64,000 bases of DNA from Bacterioplanoides sp. SCSIO 12839 (GTDB lineage: Bacteria > Pseudomonadota > Gammaproteobacteria > Pseudomonadales > Oceanobacteraceae). Under the pieces are notes generated by a model. The model saw only the letters and a program-made list of their open reading frames with translations. It had not been told where the DNA came from and searched no databases. The position numbers and the translations under genes are program-made. The stretch covers positions 1,390,501 to 1,454,500 of the forward strand of contig NZ_CP073745.1 in the NCBI RefSeq assembly GCF_024397975.1. Reading direction: 5' to 3'. Shown here piece after piece: positions 56,283 to 64,000 of this stretch (position 1 is its first letter; each line of letters opens with the position of its first letter).

Positions 56283-59200
56283 ATGTTAACCGCTTTGCAC
56301 CAACTGATTGACGAACGTAATGACGAACAGCAGGCCGAACTGCTGAAAGACTTCTCCAGTCTTTATTATTCTGCAGCCCCCATGGAAGAGCTGTTGGCTC
56401 GTTCAGTTGAAGACTTATACGGTTCGACATTATCGTGCTGGCATCTGATTCAATCGCGTAAGCCTGGTGAAGCCAAGGTCAGGGTCTTTAATCCGGATTA
56501 CGAAAATCATGGCTGGCAGTCGTTACATACCGTGATTGAAATTGTCTGTGAAGATATGCCGTTTTTGGTGGACTCAGTACGAATGGAGCTGAACCAGCGC
56601 CAGATGTCGCTGCACGCCATTCATTATTGCGCTATGCATTTGCAACGCAATAAATCTCATAAGCTGCAGACCAAAGCCAGTGCTGATGGCAGTCGCTGGC
56701 AACATGCGAGTGACAAAACCACCGCCGAAGCGATTATCTACATCGAAATCGATCATCACTCTGATCCACAAACGTTGGACAGTCTGACACAGGAATTATT
56801 GTCGGTATTGGCCGAAGTACAGCATTGTGTTGAAGATTATGACGCCATTCTCAGTAAGGCCGATGATGCACTGAAGCTGGTGGAAAACAGTAAACAATTC
56901 CCGGCCGCAGAGCGTAAACAGGCTAAGGCATTCCTGGAGTGGCTCAAAGACAATCACTACACCTTTTTGGCGTATGACGAATTTGCGGTGAAACACTCGG
57001 CACAAGGTGCCGAAGTGCAGCGTGAATTATCAGCCGATTTAGGTACTTTTCGCTTCCGCAATAATGACCAGGCTAAGTCAGCGGTACGGGAGCTGGATGC
57101 CAACACCCAACACTTTATTGAACAAAAAAGCCTGATTTCGTTTCTGAAGTCCGGAACCCGCAGCCGGGTGCACCGCCCGGCATACCCGGATTATGTGGTG
57201 ATCAAGCAATATAACGACAACGGTGAATTGATTGGTGCGATGCGCTTTGTTGGTTTATACACCTCCATCGTCTACATCGAAACACCGAACAATATTCCGA
57301 TTATTAACGACAAGCTGCAAGCGGTGCGAGAGCTGGCGGGTTTTGCCGGAAATAGCCACAGCGCAAAAGAATTAAACCGTATTCTTGAAGTGTATCCGCG
57401 GGATGAACTGTTTCAGTCCAGTGCCAAAGAGCTGAGTGAAACGGCAGTTGCCATTCTGAATATTCAGGAGCGTCGCCAAAGCCGGGTGTTCCTGCGAAAA
57501 GATAAATACAGCAAGTTTTTATCTTGCATGACGTATGTTCCCCGGGATATTTACAACACCGAGCTACGGGAAAAAATTCAACAGGTACTGGAATCTGAAT
57601 TTAACCCACTGGATGTGGAATTTAATACGTATTTTTCCGAATCCATTCTGGCTCGCACTCACTTTATGTTGCGCCTGAATCCGGAAGAAAATGTTGACTT
57701 TAATGCTGACCTGATTGCCCGGAAAATTACTCAGGTCGTGCGTTCCTGGCAGGATGACCTGCATCTGGCATTAACCGAACAGGTTGGTGAAGAAAAAGGC
57801 AATATCCAGTTCCATCGTTATCGTGATGCGTTCCCGGCCGGTTATCGTGAGAGCTTTTCAGCGCGTACCGCGGTAACCGATGTTCAGCACATGGAAACCT
57901 TGCTGGATCGTGAGCCAGGTGAGCTGGCGATGAGTTTTTATCGTGAGCTGGAAGAAGCACCGGATCAACTGCGTTTTAAGTTATTTAACCGCGATACCAT
58001 TTTGCCGTTATCCGATGTGATTCCGATTCTGGAAAACCTGGGATTACGGGTGTTGGGTGAACACCCTTATGAGATTCACCTGGCCGATGGTAAAAAAATC
58101 TGGATTCACAATTTCCTGCTGAAATACGACTTAGCCGATAGTATCAATATTTCGCAAGTGAAATGCCTGTTCCAGGAATCGTTCCGGGCTATCTGGCAGG
58201 GGCGTGCAGAAAATGACAGCTTTAACCGCCTGGTGCTCGGCGCTCAATTGGGCTGGCGTGATATTGCTTTATTACGCGGCTATGCCCGCTATATGAAACA
58301 AATTCGTTTTGGTATTTCCGAAGCTTATATTGCCGAAACCTTAGGACGTTATATCCCAATCAGCGCCGGGCTGGTGGACTTATTCCATCAGCGCTTTGGC
58401 CTGGAAGAGGTTAAAGAAGAAGTCCGTCAGGCTCAGGTGGAGCAGTGTGAGCAAAAATTAATCGAAGCACTGGACGGTGTTGATCAGCTGAACGAAGACC
58501 GCACCATTCGTCGTTATATTGAACTTATTAATGCGACCCTGCGTACTAACTTCTTCCAGCCGGATGAAGACGGTAATAACAAAGATTATATTTCGTTCAA
58601 GATTAATCCGGCGGCAATCAGTGACATGCCACTGCCGCGCCCGGTGTTTGAAATCTTTGTTTATTCACCTCGTATTGAAGGTGTGCATTTACGCGGCGGT
58701 AAGGTTGCCCGGGGTGGTTTGCGTTGGTCTGACCGTACTGAAGATTTCCGTACCGAAGTGCTGGGGCTGGTCAAAGCACAGCAGGTGAAAAATGCGGTCA
58801 TTGTGCCGGTTGGGGCAAAGGGTGGTTTTGTTGCCAAACAACTGCCAAAAGAGGGCGGGCGTGATGCCTTTATGGCGGAAGGTATTGCCTGTTATCAAAC
58901 CTTTATCAGCGCCTTACTCGACGTGACTGATAACCTGGTGGAAGGTGCGATTGTGCCGCCTAAAGCCGTGGTTCGTCATGATGAGGACGATCCATATCTA
59001 GTGGTCGCGGCTGATAAAGGCACGGCAACTTTCTCTGATATTGCCAATGAAATTGCGGTGAATCGTGGCTTCTGGATGGGCGATGGTTTTGCCTCCGGTG
59101 GTTCGATTGGTTATGACCATAAAAAAATGGGCATTACCGCACGGGGGGCCTGGGTATCGGTGCAGCGCCACTTCCGCGAGCAAGGACACAATGTTCAGGA

Positions 59201-61133
59201 ACAGGATTTCAGTGTGGTCGGCATTGGTGATATGGCCGGTGACGTATTCGGCAACGGTATGTTGTTATCAGAACATATTTGCCTGGTTGCGGCCTTTAAC
59301 CACATGCATATTTTTATTGACCCATCACCGGATTCCGCTTCCAGCTTTGTTGAGCGTCAACGTTTGTTTGAGCTGCCACGTTCCACCTGGGATGACTACG
59401 ATAAAAAACTGATTTCCAAAGGCGGCGGTATTTTTTCGCGTGCTGCTAAGAGCATTCCAATCTCATTAGAAATGAAACAAACCTTTGGTATCACCGAAGA
59501 CCGTATGGCGCCAAATGATTTAATCAGTGCGTTATTAAAAGCACCGGTGGATCTGATCTGGAATGGCGGCATTGGTACTTACATCAAAGCCAGCAGCGAA
59601 ACCCATGCGGATGTGGGTGATAAAGCCAACGACGCGCTGCGTATCGATGCTCGTGAAGTCCGTGCCAAGGTGATTGGTGAAGGTGGTAACTTAGGTGTTA
59701 CTCAATTAGCCCGGATTGAATATGGCTTAAATGGTGGCGCATCTTACACCGACTTTATTGATAACGCGGCCGGTGTTGATTGCTCTGACCACGAAGTGAA
59801 TATCAAGATTATGCTGAACGAGATTCTCGATGCTGGAGATCTCACCCGTAAGCAGCGTAATCAGACCTTTATGGAAATGACCGATCAGGTGGCTGACCTG
59901 GTATTGATGAATAATTATCGTCAAACCCAGGCGATTGCACTGGCGTATCGTGATTGCCAGCTGCGTCTGGATGAGTACGTGCGCCTGATGCGTGACTATG
60001 AAAATAAAGGTAAGCTGAATCGTGCGCTGGAATTCTTACCTGACGAGGAAATCCTGGCAGAACGCCGAGCCTCATCATATGGTTTAACCCGTCCGGAATT
60101 ATCCGTTTTAATTTCTTACACGAAAGCGGATTTAAAAGAATTACTGAATCACCCGGATATCAGCTCAGACAGTTATATCTCGGATATTCTGAAGACAGCT
60201 TTCCCACAGCAGTTGTCTGAACAATTTGGCGAGCCGATGTCGAATCACCGCTTAAGCAGTGAAATCATTGCCACTCAACTGGCAAACGATATGGTGAATT
60301 ACATGGGTATCACCTTTGTTAATCGCCTGCACGATTCGACCGGTGCCAGCATCAGTGATATTGCCAGAGCGTATCTGACAGCCCGTGATATTTTTGCGTT
60401 ACCGGATTACTGGCAGCAGATTTCAGCACTGGATTATCAGATTGATACCCAGGTTCAGGAAGACATGATGTCAGACCTGATGCGTCTGGTACGTCGTGCT
60501 ACTCGCTGGTTCCTGCGTAATCGTCGCGTCAGTGTTGATATTGCCGAAGAGGTCGAACGTTTCCGTGAACCGGTGCAATCCATGATGGCTTCGCTGGGAG
60601 ATACGTTAAAAGGCTCAGAATTGTCACGCTGGCAGGAGTTGTATCAACAGCGAGTTGATGCTGGTGTGCCGGAAGCGCTGGCAGCTGTGACCGCAGGAAC
60701 TGCAAACCTGTATTCCAGCCTCGGGATTATCGAAGTGGCCGAACAAAGTTGTTCGCCGTTACCAGAAGTCGCAGAAACCTATTTTGTGATTGGCGAACAC
60801 TTATCACTGAACTGGTTTATGCAGCAAATTAATGCCTTACCGTCACCGTCACACTGGGAAGGGTTAGCGCGTGAAAGTCTGCGTGACGACCTCGACTGGC
60901 AACAACGTGCTCTGACCGAAGGGGTGCTTGGTTTATTACAACAGCACGAGGGTGATTTGATTAAGGCACTGGATGTTTGGGAAGAAGAACAATCGGTGCT
61001 GGTGGATCGCTGGCAGCGTATGTTGAACGAATTAAAAAATGTCGATGTGGTGGAGTTCCCGATGGTGTCGGTGGCACTGCGGGAACTATTAGATCTGGCG
61101 CAAGCCAGTCGCCATTTCCGCGTGTGTGAATAA
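56283..61133 (+). CDS. gdhB: NAD-dependent glutamate dehydrogenase, large (180-kDa) class
   Basis: 1616 residues, the usual size of the large bacterial NAD-GDH class. A long N-terminal regulatory part with ACT-like segments (about 1-600) is followed by the catalytic core (about 680-1250), with RGGKVARGGLRWSDRTEDFRTEVLGL and the catalytic lysine region PVGAKGGF (Lys near residue 846). The NAD-binding part GIGDMAGDVFGNGMLLS lies near 980, and a long C-terminal helical domain ends the protein. It deaminates glutamate to 2-oxoglutarate in catabolism. Monocistronic, ending in a strong hairpin. Confidence 0.95.
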   Translation: MLTALHQLIDERNDEQQAELLKDFSSLYYSAAPMEELLARSVEDLYGSTLSCWHLIQSRKPGEAKVRVFNPDYENHGWQSLHTVIEIVCEDMPFLVDSVRMELNQRQMSLHAIHYCAMHLQRNKSHKLQTKASADGSRWQHASDKTTAEAIIYIEIDHHSDPQTLDSLTQELLSVLAEVQHCVEDYDAILSKADDALKLVENSKQFPAAERKQAKAFLEWLKDNHYTFLAYDEFAVKHSAQGAEVQRELSADLGTFRFRNNDQAKSAVRELDANTQHFIEQKSLISFLKSGTRSRVHRPAYPDYVVIKQYNDNGELIGAMRFVGLYTSIVYIETPNNIPIINDKLQAVRELAGFAGNSHSAKELNRILEVYPRDELFQSSAKELSETAVAILNIQERRQSRVFLRKDKYSKFLSCMTYVPRDIYNTELREKIQQVLESEFNPLDVEFNTYFSESILARTHFMLRLNPEENVDFNADLIARKITQVVRSWQDDLHLALTEQVGEEKGNIQFHRYRDAFPAGYRESFSARTAVTDVQHMETLLDREPGELAMSFYRELEEAPDQLRFKLFNRDTILPLSDVIPILENLGLRVLGEHPYEIHLADGKKIWIHNFLLKYDLADSINISQVKCLFQESFRAIWQGRAENDSFNRLVLGAQLGWRDIALLRGYARYMKQIRFGISEAYIAETLGRYIPISAGLVDLFHQRFGLEEVKEEVRQAQVEQCEQKLIEALDGVDQLNEDRTIRRYIELINATLRTNFFQPDEDGNNKDYISFKINPAAISDMPLPRPVFEIFVYSPRIEGVHLRGGKVARGGLRWSDRTEDFRTEVLGLVKAQQVKNAVIVPVGAKGGFVAKQLPKEGGRDAFMAEGIACYQTFISALLDVTDNLVEGAIVPPKAVVRHDEDDPYLVVAADKGTATFSDIANEIAVNRGFWMGDGFASGGSIGYDHKKMGITARGAWVSVQRHFREQGHNVQEQDFSVVGIGDMAGDVFGNGMLLSEHICLVAAFNHMHIFIDPSPDSASSFVERQRLFELPRSTWDDYDKKLISKGGGIFSRAAKSIPISLEMKQTFGITEDRMAPNDLISALLKAPVDLIWNGGIGTYIKASSETHADVGDKANDALRIDAREVRAKVIGEGGNLGVTQLARIEYGLNGGASYTDFIDNAAGVDCSDHEVNIKIMLNEILDAGDLTRKQRNQTFMEMTDQVADLVLMNNYRQTQAIALAYRDCQLRLDEYVRLMRDYENKGKLNRALEFLPDEEILAERRASSYGLTRPELSVLISYTKADLKELLNHPDISSDSYISDILKTAFPQQLSEQFGEPMSNHRLSSEIIATQLANDMVNYMGITFVNRLHDSTGASISDIARAYLTARDIFALPDYWQQISALDYQIDTQVQEDMMSDLMRLVRRATRWFLRNRRVSVDIAEEVERFREPVQSMMASLGDTLKGSELSRWQELYQQRVDAGVPEALAAVTAGTANLYSSLGIIEVAEQSCSPLPEVAETYFVIGEHLSLNWFMQQINALPSPSHWEGLARESLRDDLDWQQRALTEGVLGLLQQHEGDLIKALDVWEEEQSVLVDRWQRMLNELKNVDVVEFPMVSVALRELLDLAQASRHFRVCE

Positions 61134-61198
61134 TGTTGCTGTGGTAAGCGATTAGCTCGTTTATCACGGCAGAAATAAACGACAAATAGTGAATGACC

Positions 61199-61236
61199 AA
61201 AGCCTTCTCTGAAAATATTTGAGAAGGCTTTTTTGT
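61199..61236 (+). terminator. Terminator after gdhB
   Basis: Stem AAAGCCTTCTC (61199-61209) pairs with GAGAAGGCTTT (61221-61231), followed by T-run. Nearly the same 38-bp sequence recurs at 63622-63660. Confidence 0.9.
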
Positions 61237-61367
61237 TTTTAATAAATAGCCATAAATAGCTTTCATCATAGTGCGGCCATATTAATACGAGTCAGTTTTG
61301 ATAGGCTATATCTATGGATGTTGGTTGTTAGGCTCATGGTTTAAGTGCTTTAACTGATATTGTTGTC

Positions 61368-61589
61368 ATGTTAGGGTTGCTTAAAATTTTTAACCCTACC
61401 CCTTTGGGTGGTCAGCAATACGCTGCTGATACTATTGCTGAGGCAGTGAATGCTTTTGCGTCAATGCCTGTGAAGTTAACGAGTGACGCAATTAATCATT
61501 CCGTGGATAAAATACTGACTAGAAGTGTTCGGGGAGTTAGTATGTTTTATCAATTGTTGAGCTTTATCTTTTTGCGTATGTTCCCCTGA
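61368..61589 (+). CDS. Small orphan protein, AT-rich island
   Basis: 73 residues. A hydrophilic N-terminal half (PLGGQQYAADTIAEAVNAFASMPVKLTSDAIN) and a hydrophobic C-terminal end (VSMFYQLLSFIFLRMFP). There is no convincing ribosome binding site. No family recognised; it may be a fragment. Base composition is far more AT-rich than in the dehydrogenase gene upstream. Confidence 0.4.
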   Translation: MLGLLKIFNPTPLGGQQYAADTIAEAVNAFASMPVKLTSDAINHSVDKILTRSVRGVSMFYQLLSFIFLRMFP

Positions 61590-61708
61590 TTCTTTCAGAG
61601 AAGAAACTTCGTAAAAAGTATCCATGATTGAGGTATGCTTGCCATCTGTTGTTTGTGAATTAGGTGGGGATATAATGGTAGCTCAAGGTTTTCAGGAAGG
61701 AAGGTTTT

Positions 61709-62041
61709 ATGAAGAGAGCTTTAATTGAGTTGAATAAAGGATACATGTTTTTGTACGTGTGTTTTTTGTTGTTGACTGTAATTTTTTCTTTTGATCCTTC
61801 TTGGGATTTTTATTCGCTTTTATTGTTGTTTCTATCTCCATTTGCGATGTATATTCTGATGGCGAATTGCTATGAGTTGAAGAAGCCGGTATTCGTTAGC
61901 TTTTTTGGATTTTGCTACCTTTTTTTAATCGTATATATGCTCTTTGGGTATTATGGAAGTGAGGCAGCTTATGTTTTTTATTGTGGGTTTGCCTTTAATT
62001 CATTACTGGCGTTTAATCTTGTATTTTATTTGAGGAGGTAG
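61709..62041 (+). CDS. Small membrane protein, AT-rich island
   Basis: 110 residues with a good ribosome binding site (GGAAGGTTTT-ATG). Three or four hydrophobic segments, rich in Phe, Tyr and Leu, with a short polar N-terminus (MKRALIELNKGYMF) and an Arg-Arg end. No recognised family. Codons favour A/T strongly, as in the neighbouring small genes. The 255 bp that follow hold no gene I can support. Confidence 0.55.
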   Translation: MKRALIELNKGYMFLYVCFLLLTVIFSFDPSWDFYSLLLLFLSPFAMYILMANCYELKKPVFVSFFGFCYLFLIVYMLFGYYGSEAAYVFYCGFAFNSLLAFNLVFYLRR

Positions 62042-62296
62042 TTTTTATATGAGTTTTGTTAAATATGTGAAAGATTAATATTTATTTGATTGTTGTATAA
62101 TTGCTTTAGATTGATTTTTGCAGTGGAAATTATTTGAAGTTGGTTGGTTAGCTGGGTGCTATCGCCAATGTCAGAAGATCTAAGGTTTTATGTGGTATTT
62201 TTTATCTGATGCTATCGAGTCTTGCCGCTTGCTATAAAATCAGTATTGGTTTTTTGTCAATAATTATATTGGTATGAATCATGGGAGGGTGTGTTG

Positions 62297-62698
62297 GTGC
62301 GGTATGTGTTATTTTTATTAATTCTTCTTTGTAATGTTGCAAATGCAAGGGATTGTTCTCTTGAGGTGGAATTCAAAAAATTAGTTGAGCTGAGTTATGA
62401 TATTCCAGGAGGTGGAGTTGATAATATATTTGCCATTAAATATATTGGTCATGGTGGTAATGATAGCGAGATATTAAGTAAAAAGTATGTTGCAGGTGTT
62501 GTATGGAGATCTCTTGCAACTATGGCAGCAATTAAACGGTTTGGTAATGTCGAAGGATCAAGATGTTACGGTGATAAGGGAATATTGGAAATATATGTTG
62601 ATCATCATTATGTTGATGTTAATTTTATTCTTGCTCAGTTCTATTTTGATAATGGTCGCTGGAAGTTGGTTGCCGTAACGACAGAGTATTTGGATTGA
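62297..62698 (+). CDS. Small secreted protein, AT-rich island
   Basis: 133 residues from GTG 62297, chosen because GGGAGGG lies seven bases upstream; GTG 62291 is too close to it. Signal peptide MRYVLFLLILLCNVANA then RDCSLEVEF. Two cysteines in the mature part (DCS, SRCYGDKG) may pair. Ends with a beta-rich segment (FYFDNGRWKLVAVTTEYLD) of the type seen in NTF2-like or immunity proteins, but I cannot assign a family. Confidence 0.6.
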   Translation: MRYVLFLLILLCNVANARDCSLEVEFKKLVELSYDIPGGGVDNIFAIKYIGHGGNDSEILSKKYVAGVVWRSLATMAAIKRFGNVEGSRCYGDKGILEIYVDHHYVDVNFILAQFYFDNGRWKLVAVTTEYLD

Positions 62699-62743
62699 TA
62701 ATAATAAAGAAGTGTAGGGCTATATGGTAGTGAGCAAGCCAAT

Positions 62744-63016
62744 ATGGCCAGGCACGAAGGGTTGGTTGTTGATGGAATTGTCTCTGACTGCTTTTCATCT
62801 TCTTCGTGTAAAGAAAATGTGTTGATTGCAGTTGAGGATTATATTAAGGCTAATGATAGCGCTTATTTTCGTGCCAGAGTAGCTACTAGAACTGTTGTTG
62901 GTGTTCTAACTGGTGCAGGTCTTATTAGCACTCATTGCGCAATTGAAAATGCTGTGCTTGACGGAGCAATGAGCGCTGAAGCACTTATTCCTGTAGTGAT
63001 TTATGGTCATGATTAA
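62744..63016 (+). CDS. Orphan ORF, possible gene remnant
   Basis: 90 residues from ATG 62744. The frame is open back to 62708 without a start, and no ribosome binding site is visible. The sequence (HEGLVVDGIVSDCFSSSSCKENVLIAVEDYI...) has three cysteines and a hydrophobic stretch (VVGVLTGAGLIS). It reads like an inner part of a larger protein. Overlaps the next small gene by a few codons. Treat as tentative. Confidence 0.35.
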   Translation: MARHEGLVVDGIVSDCFSSSSCKENVLIAVEDYIKANDSAYFRARVATRTVVGVLTGAGLISTHCAIENAVLDGAMSAEALIPVVIYGHD

Positions 63017-63215
63017 GCAAAATATCTCAATCTTTGTTTCTTTTATTATTATTTTTACAGTATCAATGGTGGTTTTGAAATTAACAAATAGTTTTACATT
63101 TTTTATTATATTTCCACTTTTTATGTCTGTAATAGTATGTTTTTCTTACAAAAAAAACTGGAGAGCTATCGTTGGTGGTGTGCTGGGGTATCTTTCTTCA
63201 TATTTTTTTATGTGA
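63009..63215 (+). CDS. Small membrane protein, AT-rich island
   Basis: 68 residues from ATG 63009 (63003 is an in-frame alternative). Two hydrophobic segments (about 6-22 and 29-46) around LTNS, then a basic loop KKNWR and a last hydrophobic stretch. It overlaps the end of the preceding reading frame. No family recognised. Confidence 0.45.
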   Translation: MIKQNISIFVSFIIIFTVSMVVLKLTNSFTFFIIFPLFMSVIVCFSYKKNWRAIVGGVLGYLSSYFFM

Positions 63216-63240
63216 GCGGTAGTCTTGAGAGCAATATTCA

Positions 63241-63579
63241 ATGAATTGGCTAAAGAAGAAACCAATACTCTTAAGCATCACCTTACTGTTAACTGCGTGC
63301 TCCACCCCTTATAAACCTTACGGTTTTTCAGGTGGCTACCAGGATGAAAAAACAGCTGAAGGTGAATATAACCTGAGCTATGTTGGCAACGGTGTTACAT
63401 CAAAAGAGAAAGTAAGAAAAATGTGGCATCGAAGAGCAGCCGAGTTGTGTGATGGTTTGTATGACTTTGAATACCTGAATGAAGACGATATTAATCATAC
63501 CCTTTTTACAGGTGGGGCGGTTGTTCCATTGTACTTTCCCCAGATTGTTGGGACGGTGACTTGTCAAAACCCGCAGTAA
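63241..63579 (+). CDS. Conserved lipoprotein, CC0125/CC1285-like
   Basis: 112 residues. Lipobox LLLTACSTPY (Cys near residue 20). The mature start PYKPYGFSGGYQDEKTAEGEYNLSYVGNG resembles the CC0125/CC1285 lipoprotein family (PYGxxGGYxD, then a V/S-F-x-GN segment and RAAEL, here RAAELCDGLYDF). Function of that family is unknown. Last gene of the AT-rich stretch; codon use is less AT-rich than in the preceding small genes. A strong terminator follows. Confidence 0.65.
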   Translation: MNWLKKKPILLSITLLLTACSTPYKPYGFSGGYQDEKTAEGEYNLSYVGNGVTSKEKVRKMWHRRAAELCDGLYDFEYLNEDDINHTLFTGGAVVPLYFPQIVGTVTCQNPQ

Positions 63580-63621
63580 AATTATCTGATATTTGAGTGA
63601 GTTAATTAGCTGGAATATATG

Positions 63622-63660
63622 AAAAGCCTTCTCAGAAAGTATCTGAGAAGGCTTTTTGTT
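63622..63660. terminator. Terminator, near-copy of the gdhB terminator
   Basis: A perfect 15-bp stem (63622-63636 with 63642-63656, loop AAGTA) followed by T-rich sequence. The core, loop and tail closely match the hairpin at 61199-61236. It lies between the lipoprotein gene and a convergent chitinase-like gene. Confidence 0.92.
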
Positions 63661-63677
63661 TAGCTACTTACCTATTT

Positions 63678-64000
63678 TTACCAACCATAGTAGGATCTCT
63701 GGTTATAACAGGTCGCACTCTGCAGCTGCGTTGGGCTGTTATCCGAGATGCTTTGTGTCCAGCGATCACGGCTGTCCGCCCGTACTTCAGGCATACGGGT
63801 GATACCCAGATCGTATTGCTGATTAAAGTACGCCGCATAGGCATCGTAATACATTACCCGTTGTACCGGACCGCCATGCCAGGCGGCGGCTTTATTACAT
63901 TCCAGTCCGCCGTTGACGATATTGATGACGGTACCCAAACGATAGGCAAATACATCCGCATCCGACGTATCGCCCGCAGCGGTTGGAATAACAAAACCAG
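63678..64000 (-). CDS. C-terminal part of a probable GH19 chitinase (5' end outside window)
   Basis: About 107 codons are visible and open to the window edge. VFAYRLGTVINIVNGGLECN followed by VQRVMYYDAYAAYF resembles the end of GH19 chitinases (NIINGGxEC then R-x-x-x-Y-x-x-Y). The last 45 residues carry a further Cys and end RSYYGW. The catalytic residues lie outside the window, so activity cannot be judged. Convergent with the AT-rich island. Confidence 0.6.
   Translation of the reverse strand, partial: GFVIPTAAGDTSDADVFAYRLGTVINIVNGGLECNKAAAWHGGPVQRVMYYDAYAAYFNQQYDLGITRMPEVRADSRDRWTQSISDNSPTQLQSATCYNQRSYYGW

Noticed and set aside
61199-63660. Insertion sequence or prophage as the source of the island
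   Set aside because: No transposase, integrase or phage gene is visible, and the bracketing repeats are terminators rather than terminal inverted repeats.

Overview
The window reads as chromosome of a marine-type gammaproteobacterium. The smc-zipA-ligA block, the large NAD-dependent glutamate dehydrogenase, a heme-type fatty acid cis/trans isomerase and the BatD/VWA/MoxR operon fit the Pseudomonadales/Oceanospirillales side of the class. This placement is inferred from gene content and arrangement; there is no rRNA or other direct marker. No rRNA, tRNA, CRISPR array, prophage or recognisable insertion sequence was seen. Gene density is high, and no gap between genes exceeds about 300 bases.

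Layout. 1-3571 (minus strand): the 3' part of a periplasmic fatty acid cis/trans isomerase gene behind a perfect FNR/ANR-type palindrome, a ketopantoate-reductase-family gene and a glutathione S-transferase. 3673-5862: a tightly packed operon (thioredoxin-like protein, DUF4266 lipoprotein, DUF3570 outer-membrane-like protein) behind a Fur-box-like array. 5957-14455: three large lipoproteins. One carries a pure Asp/Glu tract, and one is a 1620-residue mosaic of thrombospondin type 3 repeats, DUF1566-like and C-type-lectin-like domains. 14626-25656: a complete 13-gene Tad/Flp pilus locus, mostly with overlapping stop/start codons, again behind a Fur-like site. 25731-34006: a small outer-membrane protein, a chemotaxis receptor, a zinc-ribbon protein, an RDD protein, menA, pdxH, a sensor with a degenerate kinase end, and ompW with a perfect FNR/ANR box. 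34085-39478: cls, folE, murI, a diguanylate cyclase, ppk2 and a small conserved gene.

39638-47692: smc, zipA, ligA and a lytic transglycosylase lipoprotein. A 116-bp element that can fold as a three-way junction lies between zipA and ligA. 47739-56070 (minus strand): a GAF-GGDEF cyclase and the six-gene MoxR/DUF58/DUF4381/BatA/BatB-C/BatD operon. 56283-61133: the NAD-glutamate dehydrogenase, with an inverted repeat abutting its ribosome binding site. 61199-63656: an AT-rich stretch of small orphan genes bracketed by two near-identical terminators, a probable acquired or rearranged segment. 63678-64000: the 3' end of a probable GH19 chitinase.

Themes. Much of the window concerns the envelope and surface: Tad pili, surface lipoproteins, Bat proteins, OmpW, lipid isomerisation and cardiolipin synthesis. 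Two perfect FNR/ANR palindromes (cti, ompW) and two good Fur-box matches (thioredoxin/DUF4266/DUF3570 operon, Tad locus) suggest oxygen and iron control of surface functions; these are sequence matches only. The best candidates for undescribed biology are the Fur-associated DUF4266/DUF3570 operon, the lipoprotein cluster beside the Tad locus, the zipA-ligA folded element and the terminator-bracketed AT-rich island.
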